A stretch of 27,477 nt of DNA from positions 1 to 27,477 of IMG/VR virus record IMGVR_UViG_3300030389_001699; one strand, given 5' to 3'. Both the position numbers and the translations under genes were made by a program. Source of the DNA: a virus. The notes below the pieces were generated by a model. It had not been told where the DNA came from. It worked only from the letters and a program-made list of their open reading frames with translations, and made no database searches. Positions within the stretch are counted from its first letter, which is position 1. The number at the start of each line of letters is the position of its first letter. Shown one piece after another: positions 27,359-27,477 of this stretch.

Positions 27359-27477
27359 TTAATCTTTCCAAGAAGTAATAAAGTTTCTTTCTTTTCTGCG
27401 ATATAATCTTCGTCTTTCTTGTAATAATGATGACTTTTGATTTGTATTTTTTTGCTTTTTTGGTTCTGTTTTCCCAA
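27359..27477 (-). CDS. 3' end of an upstream gene, possibly large terminase (partial)
   Basis: An open frame enters from the right edge and stops with TAA at 27359. It reads 'GKTEPKKQKNTNQKSSLLQERRRLYRRKERNFITSWKD', a Lys/Arg-rich tail. Since lambda-like order puts the large terminase gene just before the W-like connector, this is most likely its C-terminus. Another frame is also open across part of this stretch, so the reading frame is not certain, and no terminase motif is visible in this short piece. Confidence 0.4.
   Translation of the reverse strand, partial: GKTEPKKQKNTNQKSSLLQERRRLYRRKERNFITSWKD

Noticed and set aside
1-27477. Complete circular genome
   Set aside because: No direct overlap between the two window ends is visible, genes appear cut at both edges, and no terminase motifs or DNA polymerase are present.
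1-27477. tRNA genes, integrase or insertion sequences
   Set aside because: No cloverleaf-like segment, recombinase motif or terminal inverted repeats with a transposase could be found by reading.

Overview
This window is part of the genome of a tailed double-stranded DNA bacteriophage. It is AT-rich, densely packed and almost fully coding, and no bacterial chromosomal gene is visible. A lambda-type portal, a long HK97-type capsid gene, a tape measure protein, a G/GT frameshift chaperone and a J-like tip protein together indicate a siphovirus with a flexible, non-contractile tail. Several features are, as far as I recall, common in marine phages: a copper-protein-like Tyr-Tyr-Tyr-Cys domain in a virion protein, a PAPS-reductase-family gene, and an S74 fibre built from marine-type repeats. 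A low-GC marine alphaproteobacterial host (SAR11-like) is a reasonable guess but is not shown by the sequence. There is no integrase, tRNA, rRNA, IS element or CRISPR array. Both ends appear to cut through genes, and I see no terminal overlap that would show a closed circle.

Layout. The main morphogenesis block runs leftward from 27477 to 7131: a fragment that may be the end of the large terminase, a connector protein, the portal, a small gene, and a 1029-residue polyprotein combining accessory virion domains, prohead protease and major capsid protein. After an interruption at 21418-22030 it continues with small head/neck genes, a three-TM holin, a tail terminator, a 1196-residue fibre with a self-cleaving chaperone, a DUF7936-like gene, a second tail-terminator paralogue, the major tail tube, G/GT chaperones, tape measure, two tail-tip proteins, the J-like protein, a tail assembly chaperone, small membrane genes and an endolysin. 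About a dozen junctions in this block are TAATG stop/start overlaps, so most of these genes are probably translationally coupled.

A rightward early module (4719-7162) encodes small unknown proteins, two tiny membrane peptides, a YqaJ/lambda-exo-type recombination nuclease and an HNH endonuclease. It diverges from a leftward early/replication module (4592 down to 1). That module starts with one clear ribbon-helix-helix regulator and a second possible one, then an SSB-like protein with an acidic IPF tail, a RecA-like ATPase, a PAPS-reductase-family enzyme, a PD-(D/E)XK-like nuclease, DUF3310 and a minor-tail-like protein. A cluster of TTGTATCA octamers next to a 19-bp palindrome (1357-1467) lies inside it and could be an operator array or an origin.

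The most interesting parts are: (1) the head polyprotein, with a cupredoxin-like domain carrying plausible copper ligands upstream of the protease, plus an internal start that would release the capsid protein alone; (2) a two-gene rightward island (21534-21983) inside the leftward head genes, encoding paralogous coiled-coil proteins and sharing an almost identical hairpin/ribosome-binding-site leader with the early genes at 4719 and 5072, so that distant loci may be co-regulated; (3) a 35-codon ArfA-like ORF between the tail tube and chaperone genes; (4) the G/GT -1 frameshift; (5) duplicated tail-terminator genes flanking the fibre; and (6) apparent leaderless promoters at genes that are not translationally coupled.
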